Part shown: positions 1-9,262 of the stretch, piece by piece | Numbering within the stretch: position 1 is the first letter of the stretch | Layout: the number at the start of each line of letters is the position of its first letter | DNA from: Caballeronia choica | Lineage (GTDB): Bacteria; Pseudomonadota; Gammaproteobacteria; Burkholderiales; Burkholderiaceae | Reading direction: 5' to 3' | DNA length: 64,000 nt | Assembly: GCF_001544535.1 (NCBI RefSeq) | Contig: NZ_FCON02000024.1 | Span: 21,238 to 85,237 of the forward strand | Program-made: the position numbers and the translations under genes | The notes under the pieces: model-generated | What the model was told of the DNA's origin: nothing | Seen by the model: the letters and a program-made list of their open reading frames with translations, nothing else | The model's database searches: none

Positions 1-1
1 C

Positions 2-583
2 GTCAGCGCGGCCAAAGCCAACGGCATCGAGATCGTCGATCGTCAATACACGACCGACAAGGCAACCGACTTCGTATCGATCCTGACGCACGTCAAGGGC
101 TCGAACGCCGAAGGGATTTTCTACGGCGGCTACTACGCTCAGGCCGGCGCATTACGCAAGCAGATGAAGCGCCTCGCGATGAACGGCTACCTGCTCGGCG
201 GCGACGCAATGTGCAATGCCGAACTGGGGAAACTTGGGGGCGATGCGGTCGACACGCGCGTGTATTGCCCGCAAGGCGGCCCCGTTCTCGATCAAACGCC
301 GGAAGGCCGCCGCTTCAAGGCGGACTACAAGCAACGCTTTCATACCGACCCGCTGACCTATAGCGCTGCCTTGTACGATGGCGTGAACATCGTCGCGCAA
401 GCGATGGCGAAGGCCAATTCGATCGAACCGGCCCAATACCGCGCTGCGCTGGCGAACATCGATTCTCGTGGGGTTTCCGGCCACTATCAGTTCGACAAGA
501 ATCGCGATCTCACGAATTCTCCGATCACCATCTATCACTATCGAAATGGCGAGCCGACGCCCCTTGCGTCCGCACAACCCTAG
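2..583 (+). CDS. ABC transporter substrate-binding protein, branched-chain amino-acid type (5' truncated by window edge)
   Basis: This is the C-terminal ~193 residues of a periplasmic binding protein of the Leu/Ile/Val-binding (type I periplasmic-binding fold) family. The frame is open from base 2 with no start in the window. Recognisable family features are the inter-domain stretch around GIFYGGYYAQAGALRKQ, then LTYSAALYDGVNIVAQAM and the C-terminal GVSGHYQFDKNRD region. In the family, such proteins deliver amino acids or amides to LivHMGF-type permeases; the ligand cannot be told from the sequence. The stop codon sits in a CTAG palindrome shared with the stop of the convergent LysR gene. 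The partner permease genes must lie left of the window, if they are linked. Confidence 0.85.
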   Translation, partial: VSAAKANGIEIVDRQYTTDKATDFVSILTHVKGSNAEGIFYGGYYAQAGALRKQMKRLAMNGYLLGGDAMCNAELGKLGGDAVDTRVYCPQGGPVLDQTPEGRRFKADYKQRFHTDPLTYSAALYDGVNIVAQAMAKANSIEPAQYRAALANIDSRGVSGHYQFDKNRDLTNSPITIYHYRNGEPTPLASAQP

Positions 584-1527
584 GCTTGCGTCACGGGCGG
601 CGTCTGCCCGACCATGCGGTAGCTTTCCATCAGGTCGATCATGAACACCTGGAGGATGGTGGGAGGCACCGCGGTCCGCCGGATGATCGCGCAAAACGGC
701 CATTGCGTGCCGAACTCGTCCGGGCATATCCGATACATCTCGCCGCGCGCGACCCATCGGGCAGCGTAGTGAATCGGCAAAAATCCGATGTACGCGCCCG
801 ATAGAACGAGGATAGCCTGCGCCTCGATATTGTCGACGGTTGCCGCGGCTTTACTTGCCTTGAGCATCTGGAGGTCGTGCTGCTGCAGGTAGCCTCGCGC
901 TACCACGCGGCTGGATGCGATGGCCTGCTCGAGCGCGATATCGGCTTGCGAACCGCCGGCGAGCGGGTGATTTTTTCCGCAATACAGGCCGTCCGGTTCG
1001 GCATAGAGATCCGTGTAGGTGAGCCCCGGCACATGAAGCGGGAAATGCCCCACGGCGATGTGCAGCCGGCCATCCAGCACGCGCTCCTCCAGTTCGGCAG
1101 GCGTGCCGACATAGACATCCAGATGCACGTCGTGCCCCCTCGACACGAACGCCTGAAGTGCGTTCGGCAGCGGCGAGGCCGAGTCGGTCACCGTGTTGTC
1201 GATGATGCCGAGGTACAGCTTCCCCGAGATGTGCTTCTTTAGCGCATCGGTATCCACACAGAAGCTTTCTACGGCCACCTGTAGCCGCTGCGCCGCCTCA
1301 TAAGTCGCCACCCCATGTTCGGTGAGGCGAAATCCGCTTCGCCCGCGCTCGCAAAGCTTGAGCCCCAATCGCGTTTCGAGCGTCGTCATCTGCTCGCTGA
1401 TGGTCGACTGGCTCACGTTCAGGGTCGCCTGGGCGGCGGAAAAACCGCCGCACCGCACCACGGTCATGAATACCCTGAGTAGCTTGAGGTCCACGTCCTG
1501 CAACTGGATCACGGTATTCGCCTCCAT
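580..1527 (-). CDS. LysR-family transcriptional regulator, divergent from the aldehyde dehydrogenase operon
   Basis: A 315-residue LysR-type regulator of normal family length. Residues ~10-70 form the winged helix-turn-helix (LLRVFMTVVRCGGFSAAQ, then NVSQSTISEQM), followed by the type-2 periplasmic-binding-like effector domain. It is divergent from the aldehyde dehydrogenase, permease and GMC operon with about 146 bp between starts, so control of that operon is the obvious inference. The region just upstream of its ATG is filled with 9-bp tandem near-repeats (see repeat entry) and has no clear Shine-Dalgarno sequence. Its 3' end overlaps the stop of the binding-protein gene by a few bases. 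The effector is unknown. Confidence 0.9.
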   Translation of the reverse strand: MEANTVIQLQDVDLKLLRVFMTVVRCGGFSAAQATLNVSQSTISEQMTTLETRLGLKLCERGRSGFRLTEHGVATYEAAQRLQVAVESFCVDTDALKKHISGKLYLGIIDNTVTDSASPLPNALQAFVSRGHDVHLDVYVGTPAELEERVLDGRLHIAVGHFPLHVPGLTYTDLYAEPDGLYCGKNHPLAGGSQADIALEQAIASSRVVARGYLQQHDLQMLKASKAAATVDNIEAQAILVLSGAYIGFLPIHYAARWVARGEMYRICPDEFGTQWPFCAIIRRTAVPPTILQVFMIDLMESYRMVGQTPPVTQA

Positions 1528-1528
1528 C

Positions 1529-1576
1529 GCAGCGATTGCACTGATTGCACCGATTGCTTCGATATTCCCGATATGA
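1529..1576. repeat. 9-bp tandem near-repeat between LysR start and the divergent operon
   Basis: Five consecutive 9-nt units share a GATTG/GATAT core: cgattgcac-type units from ~1532, then ctgattgca, ccgattgct, tcgatattc and ccgatatga. The first three units are nearly identical and the last two degenerate. The array begins immediately upstream of the LysR ATG and extends into the LysR/aldehyde dehydrogenase intergenic region. It may be an operator array, a slippage-prone element, or both; no function is shown. Confidence 0.6.
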
Positions 1577-1673
1577 ACATCTGATGCACGTGATTTTTGC
1601 CTCCGTCCATGTCGTCCATAGTCTCTCTAAACGCGGCGCTACCACAAGCCACGTTATAAACCAGGAGACATCG

Positions 1674-3182
1674 ATGGATACCGTCGTACAAGATTATCTG
1701 GAGAAGTTCGGCGTCCGGGAAGAGACGCGACGCTTTCTCGTCAAGCCGCAATGCATGTTTATCGGCGGCAAGTGGGTGCCGCAAGGCGACCGGGAATCCT
1801 TCGCGGTGATCGAGCCGTCCACCACGGGCGTGATCACGCACATTCCCCTGGGCACGACCGCCGATCTGGACCGCGCGGTTGAAGCTGCCCGAACACAATT
1901 CGACGGTGGACCATGGCGAAAGTTGAAGCCGCTTGAACGCGAACGGCTGCTTCATCGGCTCGCTGACCTGATCGAGGCGAACGCGACCGAACTGGCCGAG
2001 ATCGAATCGATCGACGTAGGCAAGTCCGTCGCCAATGCGCGTGACGTCGACGTTCAAGGCACGATCGACACCTTCCGATATTTTGCCGGATGGGCGTCAA
2101 AGCTTCACGGCCGCACGGTCGAACCCTCCCTGCCGGGTGATTACGTTGCCTACACGCGCAAAGAACCGATTGGCGTGGTCGGCGTCATCGTTCCATGGAA
2201 CTTCCCGCTGCAAACCATGGCGTGGAAGGTAGCCGCCGCGCTCGCCGCCGGTTGCACTACGGTGATCAAGCCCGCCGAACTCACCTCGCTGTCGACGCTT
2301 CGCTTCGCGGAACTGGTGCATGAGGCCGGCTTTCCTGACGGCGTCGTCAACGTCATAACCGGGCGCGGGCGGGACATTGGCGCGGCAATGGCCGCCCATC
2401 CGGGTATCGACAAGATCACGTTCACCGGTTCGACCGAGGTGGGCCGCACGGTCGGTCACACGGCGGTGGGAGGCATCAAGCGCCTCACGCTCGAACTGGG
2501 CGGGAAGTCTCCGGTACTGGTGCTGGAGGACGCCGACATCGACGCGGCGGCCCAGGCAGTCGCAAACGGCATCTTCTTCAATTCGGGGCAGGTCTGCGAT
2601 GCGGGCGCACGCGTCTATATCCAGCGCGGCATTCACGACAGGTTCATTGCCGCGCTGATCGAACACACGCGCACGCTGAAGATCGCGCCCGGACTCGATC
2701 CGGATTGCTTCATCAGCCCGCTGGTCTCCGGGCTTCAAAAGGATCGCGTTGCTTCGTATATCGAAGCGGGGCGGCGCGAGGGCGCGGAACTCGTGCATGG
2801 CGGCTGCCTGCCGGATCGGCCCGGCTATTTCGTCGAGCCGACCATCTTCGCCCATTGCCGCAGCGACATGAAGATAGTCCGCGAAGAGATCTTCGGCCCG
2901 GTGCTGGTGACCGCTCCCTTTGACGACCTTGGCGATGCGTTGTCGATGGCGAACGACTCGCCTTACGGTCTCGCCGCCGCGATCTACTCCAACGACCTGA
3001 ACCGCGTGCACAGGCTGATCCCGCAATTGCGTGCGGGCACGGTCTATGTCAACGCACACAGCACCATTGATCCGTCAATGCCATTCGGCGGATTCAAGGA
3101 GTCCGGTTTCGGCAAGGACCTCGGTCCCGAACAACTCGATCATCTGATGGAGAGCAAGGCGGTCTGGATTACGCTGCACTGA
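1674..3182 (+). CDS. NAD(P)-dependent aldehyde dehydrogenase
   Basis: A 502-residue aldehyde dehydrogenase superfamily enzyme that oxidises an aldehyde to the acid with NAD(P). The ATG at 1674 follows AGGAG at 1663-1667, so the longer in-frame extension to 1545 is rejected. Key residues are visible: oxyanion Asn176 in VPWNFP, cofactor-binding Lys199 in IKPAE, general base Glu274 in LELGGKS, and nucleophile Cys308 in FFNSGQVCDAGAR (most relatives have a second Cys where Asp309 sits). PFGGFKESGFG near the end is the usual C-terminal signature. It is the first gene of an operon with an NCS1 permease (63 bp later) and a GMC oxidoreductase, so it probably takes the aldehyde made by the latter. Betaine-aldehyde-like or other amino-aldehyde substrates are possible but unproven. 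Confidence 0.93.
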   Translation: MDTVVQDYLEKFGVREETRRFLVKPQCMFIGGKWVPQGDRESFAVIEPSTTGVITHIPLGTTADLDRAVEAARTQFDGGPWRKLKPLERERLLHRLADLIEANATELAEIESIDVGKSVANARDVDVQGTIDTFRYFAGWASKLHGRTVEPSLPGDYVAYTRKEPIGVVGVIVPWNFPLQTMAWKVAAALAAGCTTVIKPAELTSLSTLRFAELVHEAGFPDGVVNVITGRGRDIGAAMAAHPGIDKITFTGSTEVGRTVGHTAVGGIKRLTLELGGKSPVLVLEDADIDAAAQAVANGIFFNSGQVCDAGARVYIQRGIHDRFIAALIEHTRTLKIAPGLDPDCFISPLVSGLQKDRVASYIEAGRREGAELVHGGCLPDRPGYFVEPTIFAHCRSDMKIVREEIFGPVLVTAPFDDLGDALSMANDSPYGLAAAIYSNDLNRVHRLIPQLRAGTVYVNAHSTIDPSMPFGGFKESGFGKDLGPEQLDHLMESKAVWITLH

Positions 3183-3245
3183 AGCGCAGTTGCGCATGCA
3201 GCATCTCTCACCGTTCCATCAACCTCTCATCGCAGCCAGGGGTAC

Positions 3246-4772
3246 ATGATGCAAGCAGCAGACGAAACAGTTGAACGCGTAGTTGCCGGGGTCGAGCACG
3301 GGGCCATCGAAGGTCATTCAATCGACTTTATTCCAGATAACGAACGAACCGACAGGCTATCCAGACAGGGACCGTTCTGGTTTCTGGGCAATTTCACGTT
3401 CTTCACCATGACCATCGGCTTTGTCGGTCCGAGCATCGGGCTGAGCGCGCTGTGGACGACAATAGCGGGCACGCTGGGCATCATGTTCGGCACCTTGTTC
3501 ATGGCCTTTCACGGATCGCAAGGCCCCCATCTTGGCCTGCCGCAGATGATCCAGTCGAGAGCGCAGTTCGGCTATCGCGGGGTGATCGTTGTCTTGCTGG
3601 CGACGCTATTCGTGTTCGCGGGATTCAACATCGTCAACCTCGTCTTGATGATGCAGGGTCTCAAAGCCCTGTTCAACTGGGATCCCGTCAAAGTGGCGCT
3701 GGCCGTCACGGTGCCGGCTTCCATCCTGGCGATTCTCGGTCACGACTGGATGCACCGCAGCTTCAAATGGGCGTTGTATCTTTCGCTTCCCCTTTACGGC
3801 CTCGTAACCGTGGCCGTCCTGATGCACTGGGTCCATGACGTGCCGCTCGCCGCCGTCGCACCGGGCGCGGCACCGACGCCACCGCTGGGCTTCAACTGGA
3901 CTGCATTCATCGCGCAATTCGCGGCCGCCGCCAGCTACAACATCGCTTACGCACCGTATGTATCCGACTATTCCCGCTACCTGCCAAAGAACACGCCGAG
4001 CGGCAAGCTGATCGCGGCGGTGTTCCTGGGCGCATCGCTGTCGGGAGCGTGGATGATCGCGATCGGGGGCTGGCTCGCGGACCATCTGCATGCAACCGAC
4101 GTGCTGGTCGCGTTGAATCAGGTCGGTAGCGACCTGGCGCCGGGGATGGGAAGCGTTGTGGTTGCCGTCACGATTCTGGCGTTCCTGCCGGTGATCGCGA
4201 TGAACATCTACAGCGCCAAATTGACGGCTATCACGGCGGTCGATTCGTTCCGTAAAGTCCAGCCCACTCCAAAGACGCGCATTCTGGCGATTCTCTTCGT
4301 GGTGGCCCTTCAACTCGGCGTGGCTTTAAGCATCTATACCTCGGGTAAGGGCCTCTCCGTCCTGAATATCTACCTCGTGGTCATGCTGTATTTCCTGGTG
4401 CCCTGGACCGCGGTCAATCTGACGGATTACTTCTTCGTCCGCAAGGGACGCTACGCGATTCCGCACTTCTTCATGCCTCGCAACAACCTGTATGGCAAAT
4501 GGGGCGCGCGCGGTTTGCTGGCCTATGCGATCGGCTTTGTCGCGATGATTCCGTTCTTCTGCGTTCTCGACGGCTCGAACGAAGTGTATGTCGGCCCGTT
4601 TGCCCGTGCGATGGGCAGTGTCGATCTGGCCTGGCTGGTCGGCCTGTTCGTCTCGGGCGTCGCCTATTACGCGTTGTCGCGGTCGCTCGATCTGCGGCAC
4701 GAGGAATCGGTCATCGCTCAGATCGAGAAGACATCACCGCAGTACACCACCGGCGACAAGGGTCGCTACTAA
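3246..4772 (+). CDS. NCS1-family nucleobase:cation symporter-type permease
   Basis: A 508-residue polytopic inner-membrane protein of the NCS1 (purine/cytosine permease) family. The N-terminal QGPFWFLGNFTFFTMTIGFVGP and the following AFHGSQGPHLGLPQMIQSRAQFGYRG are characteristic of the family, and ~12 hydrophobic helices run to the end. Family members import purines, cytosine, hydantoins, allantoin, thiamine and related compounds with a cation. Here it lies between aldehyde dehydrogenase and a GMC oxidoreductase, so the cargo is probably the alcohol or amine these enzymes oxidise rather than a classic nucleobase; that is inference. Two adjacent ATGs (3246, 3249) follow an AGGGG run. Confidence 0.88.
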   Translation: MMQAADETVERVVAGVEHGAIEGHSIDFIPDNERTDRLSRQGPFWFLGNFTFFTMTIGFVGPSIGLSALWTTIAGTLGIMFGTLFMAFHGSQGPHLGLPQMIQSRAQFGYRGVIVVLLATLFVFAGFNIVNLVLMMQGLKALFNWDPVKVALAVTVPASILAILGHDWMHRSFKWALYLSLPLYGLVTVAVLMHWVHDVPLAAVAPGAAPTPPLGFNWTAFIAQFAAAASYNIAYAPYVSDYSRYLPKNTPSGKLIAAVFLGASLSGAWMIAIGGWLADHLHATDVLVALNQVGSDLAPGMGSVVVAVTILAFLPVIAMNIYSAKLTAITAVDSFRKVQPTPKTRILAILFVVALQLGVALSIYTSGKGLSVLNIYLVVMLYFLVPWTAVNLTDYFFVRKGRYAIPHFFMPRNNLYGKWGARGLLAYAIGFVAMIPFFCVLDGSNEVYVGPFARAMGSVDLAWLVGLFVSGVAYYALSRSLDLRHEESVIAQIEKTSPQYTTGDKGRY

Positions 4773-4814
4773 TCACAGACGATCCCGTCACGATCCAGGA
4801 AGCAGGGGAATATC

Positions 4815-6506
4815 ATGAACACCGAGCAATTCGATTACATCATTGTGGGCGCCGGATCGGCCGGATGTGTCTTGGCCAACCGGCTCTCCGAGGACCCCGC
4901 GGTTCGCGTTCTGGTGCTGGAATACGGCGGCAGCGATCGCAGCGTCATCATTCAGATGCCGAGCGCCTTCTCAATGCCGATGAATACGTCCAAGTACAAC
5001 TGGCGTTATCAGACCGCCCCCGAAGCCCATCTGAATGGCCGACAGTTGCATTGCCCGCGCGGCAAGGTGCTGGGAGGATCGTCGTCGATCAATGGCCTCG
5101 TCTATATCCGCGGCCACGCGTGCGACTTCGATGAATGGGAGGAACTCGGCGCGCGAGGCTGGGGGTATCGCAACTGCTTGCCGTATTTCCGGCGCGCGGA
5201 GAGTTACAAGTTCGGTGGCGACGAGTATCGGGGCGCGGAGGGGCCGCTATCCACCAACAACGGCAATAACATGGCGAATCCGTTGTATGGCGCGTGGATC
5301 GAGGCGGGGGCGGAGGCCGGCTACATCAAGACCGAGGACTGCAACGGCCACATGCAGGAAGGCTTTGGCGCGATGCATATGACGGTCAAGAATGGCGTGC
5401 GCTGGTCCACCGCGAACGCTTATCTGCGCCCCGCGATGAAGCGCCCCAATCTGACCGTGGTCACCAACGCGATGACGCGTCACGTGATTCTCGAGGGCAA
5501 GCGCGCTGTCGGGGTCGTGTACGATCAAGGCGGGCTCACGCATACCGCACGATGCCGTGCCGAAGTGTTGATCGCTTCTGGCCCGATCGGTTCGCCGCAC
5601 CTGCTGCAACGCTCCGGCATCGGGCCTGCCGACGTGCTGCGTGACGCGGGGATCGAACTCAGGCACGACCTTCCCGGCGTGGGCGAGAGCCTGCAGGATC
5701 ACGCGGAAATCTATATCCAGTACGCGTGCAAGGAACCCGTCACGCTCAACGCGAAAATGGATCCGTTCAGCAAGTTCATGATCGGGTTGCGCTGGCTTTT
5801 GTTCAAGGATGGTCTCGGGGCCAGCAATCACTTCGAGGCGGGCGGATTCATCCGCTCGGAAGCGGGCTTGCGCTGGCCGGACATTCAGTTCCATTTCTTG
5901 CCGGCAGCCATGCGCTATGACGGCGACAAGCCGTTCAAGGGCCACGGCTTCATGGTACTGACCGGACCAAACAAGCCGAAGAGCCGAGGGTACGTGCGAG
6001 CGACGTCGGCCGATCCCTATGACCACCCGGAGATCCGCTTCAACTATCTGGATCGCGAAGAGGACCGCGAGGGCTTTCGACGCTGCGTTCGGCTGACGCG
6101 CGAAATCATCGGACAGCCGGCGATGGACCGCTTCCGCGATGTCGAACTCTCTCCCGGGCCGGATGTGCAAACGGATGAACAGATCGACGCCTTCGTCCGG
6201 GCGAACCTGGAAAGCACGATGCATCCGTGCGGTTCGTGTCGCATGGGCGAAGACGACATGGCGGTGGTCGATTCCGAGTTGCGGGTTCGCGGCATCGACG
6301 GCTTGCGCGTGATCGATTCGTCGGTGTTCCCGACCGAGCCCAACGGCAACCTGAATGCGCCGACGATCATGCTCGCCGAACGTGCGTCCGACCTGGTCCG
6401 GGCGGTTTCGATGCTGCCCGCGTCCGACGCGGAGGTGGGCCTGGCCGAGGGATGGGAGACACGGCAACGCACCCACGCGCCGGCGCGAAATTTACATGTC
6501 GGTTAG
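4815..6506 (+). CDS. GMC-family FAD oxidoreductase (choline dehydrogenase-like)
   Basis: A 563-residue GMC flavoenzyme. The N-terminal FAD-binding [13 protein letters not shown] motif is followed by an Asp/Glu-type strand ending VLVLEYGG (usually LEAGG). The GMC signature [18 protein letters not shown] and the C-terminal domain [12 protein letters not shown] and [11 protein letters not shown] carry the catalytic His and Asn of the family. It would oxidise a primary alcohol to an aldehyde at the membrane or in the cytoplasm, handing the product to the aldehyde dehydrogenase encoded two genes upstream. The gap to the permease is only 42 bp with an AGGGG Shine-Dalgarno, so co-transcription is likely. 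Choline is a candidate substrate, but GMC enzymes are broad. Confidence 0.92.
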   Translation: MNTEQFDYIIVGAGSAGCVLANRLSEDPAVRVLVLEYGGSDRSVIIQMPSAFSMPMNTSKYNWRYQTAPEAHLNGRQLHCPRGKVLGGSSSINGLVYIRGHACDFDEWEELGARGWGYRNCLPYFRRAESYKFGGDEYRGAEGPLSTNNGNNMANPLYGAWIEAGAEAGYIKTEDCNGHMQEGFGAMHMTVKNGVRWSTANAYLRPAMKRPNLTVVTNAMTRHVILEGKRAVGVVYDQGGLTHTARCRAEVLIASGPIGSPHLLQRSGIGPADVLRDAGIELRHDLPGVGESLQDHAEIYIQYACKEPVTLNAKMDPFSKFMIGLRWLLFKDGLGASNHFEAGGFIRSEAGLRWPDIQFHFLPAAMRYDGDKPFKGHGFMVLTGPNKPKSRGYVRATSADPYDHPEIRFNYLDREEDREGFRRCVRLTREIIGQPAMDRFRDVELSPGPDVQTDEQIDAFVRANLESTMHPCGSCRMGEDDMAVVDSELRVRGIDGLRVIDSSVFPTEPNGNLNAPTIMLAERASDLVRAVSMLPASDAEVGLAEGWETRQRTHAPARNLHVG

Positions 6507-6691
6507 GCAGCGCGATCTTTTGCGATCGTGAAGTTTGTAACGTTCCGCCAAGGCACTCGTGGGTGTTCCCTACTGGCTGATCGCACGACTTTGTGCGTAA
6601 AATAATCGCTTCGTGCGCGTGATAGTGCAGGCCCGCGATTGGCGGGAGGCAGGAGGTAGCGCCGGGATCGACGCCAACGAGTGTTTTCATC

Positions 6692-7390
6692 ATGCATGCG
6701 AGAGTGTGCTGGGCAGTTGCATGTCGTGCGGCTGCTAACGCGCCACGAGGCCTGGTGGCGATCTCGGCGCGGACGACGTCCGGTCGGCGTGGGTGGGCCG
6801 CCTCGCTTCGCCACGCCTTGCTCGTGGTCGCTTGCGCGCTGGCCGCGGCACCGGCCGCGCACCCCGGCACACCCGCCGATCCAGCCGGTTCAGCCAGCGA
6901 CGCCAGCGCCGTCGACACCACGCGCCCCGCCGATCCCACTATTTCATCGCGCGACGCCGCCGTGCGTCAGGTCGTGCTGGGCATCATCAGTTTCACGCAC
7001 TGGCCGACGCCGCCCGTCCGCCTGCGCCTGTGCGTGACGGGCCGGCCGAGCTACGCACACGGCCTGGTCGACACGCTGCAGGCCGGCACGACCCCGCTCG
7101 ACGTGCAGCGCGTTCGCTTCGACGATCCCGCCATCGGCTCGGCCTGCGACGTCGTCTATTCCGGCTTCCTGAGCGATAACGAACGACAGCAGGTCAGGGC
7201 CGCCGTGGCCGGCCATCCGGTCCTGACCATCTCGGAACACAACGCGTCCTGCACCACCGGCAGCATGTTCTGCCTCAATGTCGATGACGAACCCGTCACG
7301 TTCGACATCAATCTCGACGCCATGGCGCGCAGCGGCGTACGGGTTCAGCCGAATGTGCTGAAGCTCGCCCGGCGGCCCCTGACGCCATGA
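6692..7390 (+). CDS. yfiR: YfiR-family periplasmic regulator of a diguanylate cyclase
   Basis: A 232-residue protein with a long hydrophobic N-terminal segment (residues ~40-60) and a C-terminal YfiR (DUF4154) domain. Family-like features are the RLRLCVTGRP strand, CDVVYSGFLSDNERQQV, PVLTISEH and VTFDINLDAMARSGVRVQPNVLKLAR ending. In Pseudomonas, YfiR sits in the periplasm and represses the cyclase YfiN. The order yfiR-yfiN-yfiB here matches that system, and the stop overlaps the yfiN start as ATGA. Several in-frame starts exist between 6692 and ~6800; the N-terminus is uncertain and unusually Ala/Arg-rich. Confidence 0.8.
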   Translation: MHARVCWAVACRAAANAPRGLVAISARTTSGRRGWAASLRHALLVVACALAAAPAAHPGTPADPAGSASDASAVDTTRPADPTISSRDAAVRQVVLGIISFTHWPTPPVRLRLCVTGRPSYAHGLVDTLQAGTTPLDVQRVRFDDPAIGSACDVVYSGFLSDNERQQVRAAVAGHPVLTISEHNASCTTGSMFCLNVDDEPVTFDINLDAMARSGVRVQPNVLKLARRPLTP

Positions 7391-8655
7391 GACAGCCCAC
7401 GCCTCCCGTTGTCCCGCCGCGCGTGCCGCGTCCGACACTGCAAAGCGTGTTGCGCCGCGCGCATCTGCGCCTGGCGTTCGTCGCCGTCACGATGGCCGCT
7501 GTGTCGCTGATCCTGGTCGCGGTGATCGCGCTACGCGCCTACGCCGGCAACAATCTGAACCTGCTGGCCCGCTCGCTCGGCTATACGGTCGAGGCGGCGC
7601 TGGTGTTCGGCGACCGGATCGCGGCAGCCGAGGCAATCGGGATGATCGCCAACAAGGAGGACGTGGCCGAGGTCATCGTCACGGATGGCCGGGGCCGGCC
7701 ATTCGCGGGCTGGCGGTCGCCCGTCCACAGTGCGTTGGCCAGGTTCGAGCGGGAAGTCGCCGCGATTGCGCTGCCGGGACCGGCGACCACGCCGGTGCTG
7801 CATGACGGCATCGTCGTCGGTTACGTCGAAGTGCGCGGACAGGGGCGCCAGCTCTTTGGCTTCCTGATCGGCGGCGTCGGCGGTATTCTGGCCTGCCTCG
7901 CCATCAGCGTGCTCGGCGCCTATGTGAGTTCGCAGCGCCTGCTGCGCAACATCGTTGCGCCGTTGCGCGCGCTGGCCGACGTCGCTCACGCGGTGCGGCG
8001 CGAGCGCGCGTTCGAGCTGCGGGTCGAGCCCGCCGCAATCGCGGAACTGAACCAGCTCGGCGACGACTTCAACGCCTTGCTCGATGAACTGGAAGACTGG
8101 CAAAACAATCTGCGCGAAGAAAACGCCTCGCTCGAACACCAGGCCAATCACGATTCCCTCACGGGGCTGCCCAACCGCGTGCAGTTCGAGTCGCGCCTCG
8201 CGCGCGCCCTCCGCGATGCCGCGGAGACGGGCCTGCGGGTCGCTGTGCTATATCTCGACTGTGACCGTTTCAAGGAGATCAACGACTGTCTCGGTCATGA
8301 AGCGGGCGACGCAGTGCTGGTCGGCATCGCGGCGCGGGTGCGCACCCAGTTGCGCGAGGCCGATCTGGTCGCGCGTCTGGGCGGCGACGAATTCGCCGTC
8401 ATGCTGGCGCCAATGCGCGAAGCGTCCAGCGCCGGCCGCATCGCCGAAAGCCTGCTGGCCAGCATGGCGCCGACGATCGTCCTGCCCGATGGCTCCACGG
8501 TGACCACGACGATGAGCATCGGCGTGGCGCTCTATCCCGATCATGCGGCCGACGCAATCGGCTTGCTGCGTGTCGCCGATGCAGCGATGTACCGGGCCAA
8601 GCGCGCGCGGCCGGGCTCGTGGCAGTTTGCTGCAAGCGTCACCGGACCGGCATGA
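7387..8655 (+). CDS. yfiN: YfiN/TpbB-like membrane diguanylate cyclase (periplasmic sensor-HAMP-GGDEF)
   Basis: A 422-residue inner-membrane protein predicted to make cyclic di-GMP from GTP. Transmembrane helix 1 is at ~28-50, a CHASE8-like periplasmic region at ~52-155, helix 2 at ~157-181, HAMP at ~182-235 and a GGDEF domain at ~255-415. The active site is an intact GGDEF at 332-336. An RxxD inhibitory site (READ, 323-326) lies five residues upstream, so product inhibition is expected. It starts inside the yfiR stop (ATGA, 4-nt overlap). By analogy with YfiBNR, periplasmic YfiR holds it off and YfiB relieves that block, linking envelope stress to biofilm formation. Confidence 0.92.
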   Translation: MRQPTPPVVPPRVPRPTLQSVLRRAHLRLAFVAVTMAAVSLILVAVIALRAYAGNNLNLLARSLGYTVEAALVFGDRIAAAEAIGMIANKEDVAEVIVTDGRGRPFAGWRSPVHSALARFEREVAAIALPGPATTPVLHDGIVVGYVEVRGQGRQLFGFLIGGVGGILACLAISVLGAYVSSQRLLRNIVAPLRALADVAHAVRRERAFELRVEPAAIAELNQLGDDFNALLDELEDWQNNLREENASLEHQANHDSLTGLPNRVQFESRLARALRDAAETGLRVAVLYLDCDRFKEINDCLGHEAGDAVLVGIAARVRTQLREADLVARLGGDEFAVMLAPMREASSAGRIAESLLASMAPTIVLPDGSTVTTTMSIGVALYPDHAADAIGLLRVADAAMYRAKRARPGSWQFAASVTGPA

Positions 8656-8737
8656 CGCCGCGGCCTAACAGGGCAGCCTGGCCGTCGCAACGGTGCGAAA
8701 CAGCGCGCGCAAGGCGGGCGCACTCGAGGGGAATGCG

Positions 8738-9262
8738 ATGATGAGACACTCGTTTCCTGCAAGCATCTCGCGGGCCGGCATCGGGAGCGGACTGCTCTTG
8801 TGCATGCTGCTCGGGGGCTGCCAGACGCCGCCGTCGCCGCCGCCGCTTTACCGCGGCCTGACGCCGACGCAGGTCGGGGCGCTCAAGTCGGAAGGATTCG
8901 ACGAGACCGAGCAGGGCTTCGAGTTCGGCTCGAACGAACCGATCCTGTTCGACTTCGACCGGTACGAGCTCAGGCCTGACGTGCGCAGGATCGTCGAGCA
9001 CATCGGCCACACGCTCGTGGCGGTGGGGCTTACCAGCGTGCGTGTCTATGGCTACACCGACGCAGTGGGTTCGGAACCCTACAACATCCGCTTGTCCAAG
9101 CGCCGTGCCGAGACCGTGGCGGCCGAACTGGTCGACACGGGCCTTCCTGCCGACCACCTGGAGACCATCGGCGAAGGCAAGCTCGACCCTGTGGGCGACA
9201 ACCGCACGGTCGCCGGCCGGGCTCAAAACCGCCGCGCGGCGATCGTCGTTTCGCCGCGTTGA
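8738..9262 (+). CDS. yfiB: YfiB-like OmpA-family outer-membrane lipoprotein
   Basis: A 174-residue lipoprotein. The start at 8738 follows GAGGGG and gives a short signal peptide ending in the lipobox LLGGC; an in-frame extension to 8693 has no such support. The OmpA C-terminal peptidoglycan-binding domain runs from ~60 to the end: ILFDFDRYELRPD, the VYGYTDAVGSEPYNIRLSKRRAE core and AGRAQNRRAAI. In the known YfiBNR system, YfiB in the outer membrane sequesters YfiR and so activates the YfiN cyclase. It lies 82 bp downstream of yfiN on the same strand and completes the cassette. Confidence 0.88.
   Translation: MMRHSFPASISRAGIGSGLLLCMLLGGCQTPPSPPPLYRGLTPTQVGALKSEGFDETEQGFEFGSNEPILFDFDRYELRPDVRRIVEHIGHTLVAVGLTSVRVYGYTDAVGSEPYNIRLSKRRAETVAAELVDTGLPADHLETIGEGKLDPVGDNRTVAGRAQNRRAAIVVSPR

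Noticed and set aside
1529-1576. CRISPR-like array
   Set aside because: The units are only 9 nt, without spacers of equal size, and no cas gene is near.
1545-1673. A longer N-terminus for the aldehyde dehydrogenase
   Set aside because: The ATG at 1674 has AGGAG at good distance and matches the family start; the extension has none.
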